From NCBI GenBank assembly GCA_964580055.1, contig CAZOJI010000005.1, positions 78,135 to 142,134 of the forward strand: a DNA stretch of 64,000 bases, given 5' to 3'. The DNA is from JBDGYW01 sp964580055. GTDB lineage: Bacteria > Gemmatimonadota > Gemmatimonadetes > Gemmatimonadales > GWC2-71-9. The position numbers were made by a program, and so were the translations under genes. Each line of letters opens with the position of its first letter. Within the stretch, counting starts at the first letter, position 1. Under the pieces are notes generated by a model. It had not been told where the DNA came from. It searched no databases and saw nothing but the letters and a program-made list of their open reading frames with translations. Of this stretch, positions 62,163-64,000 are shown in pieces.

Positions 62163-62651
62163 ATGGATAGCAGAAACATCACCAAAAAAGCGCTGGCATA
62201 TCTCGGCAAGCCTGAAGAGCTTTGGGGGCTGAGTCGCGAGGACTCGGAAAACGACCGGTACGTCGTGAGCAGAGCCGTCCTGGCCTGGCCCATCGGTACC
62301 GGTCAGGCCTGGACCGGAAACGGGGGCGGGCAGCATGGCCCAGAGGCCCTGAGCGTGCGTATCTACCTGTTGGCCAGCGGGAAATACCTGGCGAGCTTCG
62401 ACTACCGCACCGCCGGCAATGGCCGTCCTCCAACCAGAATCGGCATGTGGTCCCGGGACCTCGAGACATTCTCCGACATGCGCGCTTGGTTCGAGGAAAT
62501 CCAGGAGTCCCTCGAGGAAAGGGGCGCAACCGTTGACTTCAACCGCAAGAGCCGAGTGGCACTGGAGAGCGCCGAGGCCGTGGTGAAAGCACTGAACGCC
62601 AAATTGGGCGCGCGGGTGTTGGAACAGGAAGAACTCTACGAGCTGAGTTGA
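62163..62651 (+). CDS. Protein of unknown function
   Basis: A 162-residue soluble, charged protein. A GGGGAA site lies upstream of the ATG. It has a beta-rich middle (LSVRIYLLASGKYLASFDYR) and long C-terminal helices (about 105-160). No signal, membrane helix or catalytic motif is recognised. It sits just after the GT4 gene and may be co-transcribed with it. Confidence 0.7.
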   Translation: MDSRNITKKALAYLGKPEELWGLSREDSENDRYVVSRAVLAWPIGTGQAWTGNGGGQHGPEALSVRIYLLASGKYLASFDYRTAGNGRPPTRIGMWSRDLETFSDMRAWFEEIQESLEERGATVDFNRKSRVALESAEAVVKALNAKLGARVLEQEELYELS

Positions 62652-62684
62652 ACGCGGCTCGAGATTCTGCCGCAAAATCTCAGA

Positions 62685-62954
62685 TCAAACGTCGGAGTTC
62701 TCTCTCGCGTCCAGCAACGCCACCAACCCCAGCGCTCCCATGTCCGCGAACAACAGCGGCGCCAGGAATGGCGCACCTCTGATGAACCTCTCCACCACTG
62801 TCACACCGCCAGGCACAAGGTTCTCCCGGATGTGCAGCCAAGCACCCAAAACGCCCACGCATATCAACAGGAGCATCGCGATAACATATCCAGCGGCCTT
62901 CTTCTGTTCGGTTTGTCCGCGGGGCTGGACATCGATTCTTCGCAGCTGCACCAT
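62685..62954 (-). CDS. Small two-helix membrane protein of unknown function
   Basis: An 89-residue frame with two predicted membrane helices (about 21-42 and 59-81) linked by a REN-LVPGGVTVVERFIRG loop. It is downstream of the encapsulin gene on the same strand, after a 156-base gap that includes a G-rich run at about 63069-63076. The alternation of helices and hydrophilic ends suggests a real protein, but no family is recognised. Association with the encapsulin is uncertain. Confidence 0.55.
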   Translation of the reverse strand: MVQLRRIDVQPRGQTEQKKAAGYVIAMLLLICVGVLGAWLHIRENLVPGGVTVVERFIRGAPFLAPLLFADMGALGLVALLDARENSDV

Positions 62955-63110
62955 TCGATCGTCGGGACCGCGGAGGTCCTGGCCGGCGCGTTCGTGTCGA
63001 GCGAGGTTACGTGCGGGGGCGCGGGCACTACGGTTAGGACAGGGAGGCGGACAGCGAGGGCGACGGCGGGGGGGGGCACGATAGCGCCCCTCCTTCCCCC
63101 TTCATTCGAA

Positions 63111-63920
63111 TCACTTCTTTCCGCCTGTCCTGAGAGGCACCACGGCCTCCGGCGCCAGGACCCGGAACGTGAACGACTCAGTAAAGAACAGCCGCACCTT
63201 TTTATCGTCGTGGTTGTGATAGCCTATCGAGAGATCCTCGCCCAGCACCAGCTCCGCGTCGCCGCCTCGGCCCGATACCATCAATCCCCCCTTCAAGAAG
63301 GGAGCGAACACGATCGGTCCCTCGATGACGTGAAGGAGCCGTCGCCGGAGCGGATAGCCGTGCTCCGTACCCGCGTCCAAGCCCTGCTGTAGTTCCTCTC
63401 CAAGTGCCAGCGTGTACGGTCCCTCCACACCCGAGCGGCGCAGCTGCGTCATAGCTTTGACAACGGCGTCCATGAGCGAGGCGGGTTCTTTGGACACGGC
63501 CACCGGATCGTGTTCCGAGGATTCCATCAGACCCTGGATGGACGCGTCCGCGAACCCGTCGTAGACAGCCGTCTCCTCGAACTTGGCGACATCTGTCGCT
63601 GCCCGACGCAAATCGTCCAGATCGGGATCCTTGGCGCCACGGTCGATATTGTCGAGTTCCCAGATGTCCAGCTCGAACCTCACTCGCAACTCCACCAACG
63701 GAAGTACTCTGCGGACCCCGAAACGCACATCGTCGGATTGTTTTCCCGGCACGTCCAGGCGCCCCAGGTTCACGCCGGCCGCGTCCAGACCCAGCGGCCC
63801 GGATACGTCAACCAGCTTGCGGCCCGAAAGGGTCGGCGCCAGCACCCTTCTTGCCTCGTCGTCTATTTCACTCCATGCATTGTCACTTATCGGCGCGAGC
63901 TGCCGTTTGAGCAGGTCCAT
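63111..63920 (-). CDS. enc: Encapsulin shell protein (family 1)
   Basis: A 269-residue HK97-fold shell protein of the linocin-M18/CFP29 type, which assembles into a protein nanocompartment. The N-terminus is strongly diagnostic (MDLLKRQLAPISDNAWSEID, then ARRVLAPTLSGRKLVDVSGPLG). Later family segments are VLPLVELRVRFELDIWELDN, DDLRRAATDVAKFEETAVYD, GPYTLALGEELQQGL and EDLSIGYHNHDDKKVRLFF. Length is typical. The ATG at 63920 lies 6 bases after the stop of the cargo gene, with GGGAAAGGA upstream as ribosome site inside that gene's end. Confidence 0.95.
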   Translation of the reverse strand: MDLLKRQLAPISDNAWSEIDDEARRVLAPTLSGRKLVDVSGPLGLDAAGVNLGRLDVPGKQSDDVRFGVRRVLPLVELRVRFELDIWELDNIDRGAKDPDLDDLRRAATDVAKFEETAVYDGFADASIQGLMESSEHDPVAVSKEPASLMDAVVKAMTQLRRSGVEGPYTLALGEELQQGLDAGTEHGYPLRRRLLHVIEGPIVFAPFLKGGLMVSGRGGDAELVLGEDLSIGYHNHDDKKVRLFFTESFTFRVLAPEAVVPLRTGGKK

Positions 63921-63926
63921 GCTATT

Positions 63927-64000
63927 CTATTCCTTTCCCTTCATGCTCCCGATGCCGAGCGATGCGTCTCCTCCTTCGGCGCTTTCCTCGACCTGGGTTA
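63927..64000 (-). CDS. Encapsulin cargo protein, C-terminal end only (partial)
   Basis: Only the last 23 codons are in the window (63998 down to the TAG at 63927-63929). The frame reads TQVEESAEGGDASLGIGSMK then GKE. The core SLGIGSMK matches the known family 1 encapsulin cargo-loading peptide (SLGIGSLK type), attached by a Gly/Glu/Ala-rich linker. The peptide and the 6-base spacing to the shell gene identify this as the native cargo. Whether it is a ferritin-like protein, a DyP peroxidase or another enzyme cannot be seen here. Confidence 0.8.
   Translation of the reverse strand, partial: TQVEESAEGGDASLGIGSMKGKE

Noticed and set aside
1..64000. CRISPR arrays, tRNA, rRNA, insertion sequences
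   Set aside because: No repeat-spacer pattern, no tRNA-like T-arm with acceptor pairing, no rRNA segment and no transposase frame were seen on either strand.

Overview
The window is a 64 kb piece of a GC-rich (by eye about 60%) genome from an aerobic diderm bacterium. It contains a type VI secretion (T6SS) gene block, an alternative complex III with a caa3 oxidase, a GlgE-type glycogen/trehalose system and an encapsulin. No rRNA, tRNA or other taxonomic marker is present. The ACIII-caa3 layout resembles Gemmatimonadota or Rhodothermota-type respiratory chains, but that placement is an inference. A run of 100 Ns flanked by an exact 55-base duplication shows this is a draft scaffold.

Layout. 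(1) 1-11.3 kb, + strand: T6SS baseplate and disassembly genes tssA (5' cut by the window edge), tssE, tssF, tssG, tssH/clpV and vgrG, then a small protein of unknown function and a tail-anchored zinc-ribbon protein with two kinase-N-lobe-like repeats. (2) 11.4-12.9 kb, - strand: a methyltransferase and a very small protein that looks like a detached VgrG tip. (3) 13.1-26.0 kb, - strand: a respiratory block read as sco, coxA, coxC, coxIV, coxB-cytochrome c, ctaB, a membrane-cytochrome c fusion, actA, actB, actC, actD, actF. (4) 26.1-31.7 kb: groES-groEL and small accessory genes, mixed with decayed genes (CorA, MscS, a RelE-type toxin) and an orphan HEPN protein. (5) 31.7-45.7 kb, - strand: one tight six-gene operon, glgP, glgE, treS-mak fusion, glgX, glgB, malQ. 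(6) 46-54 kb, + strand: a membrane-anchored protein, the 2-oxoglutarate dehydrogenase genes sucA-sucB-lpd, and two tandem PP2C phosphatases. (7) 54.3-62.7 kb: a six-hairpin glycosidase-like protein translationally coupled to a GT4 glycosyltransferase, a patatin, a TrkA-C membrane protein, a small membrane protein interrupted by the assembly gap, a second GT4 enzyme and a protein of unknown function. (8) 62.7-64 kb, - strand: a small membrane protein, a family 1 encapsulin shell, and the last 23 residues of its probable cargo, which carry a cargo-loading peptide.

How the genes work together. ACIII passes electrons from quinol through its heme subunits to the caa3 oxidase; CtaB and Sco supply heme and copper assembly. 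TreS-maltokinase makes maltose-1-phosphate, GlgE polymerises it, GlgB branches it, and GlgP, GlgX and MalQ degrade and remodel the polymer. The sheath, tube, membrane-complex and PAAR genes of the T6SS are not in the window and may lie upstream of base 1.

The items most worth a second look are the encapsulin with its truncated cargo gene, the zinc-ribbon/kinase-like T6SS-linked protein, the detached VgrG-tip protein, and the gene relics around 26-32 kb.
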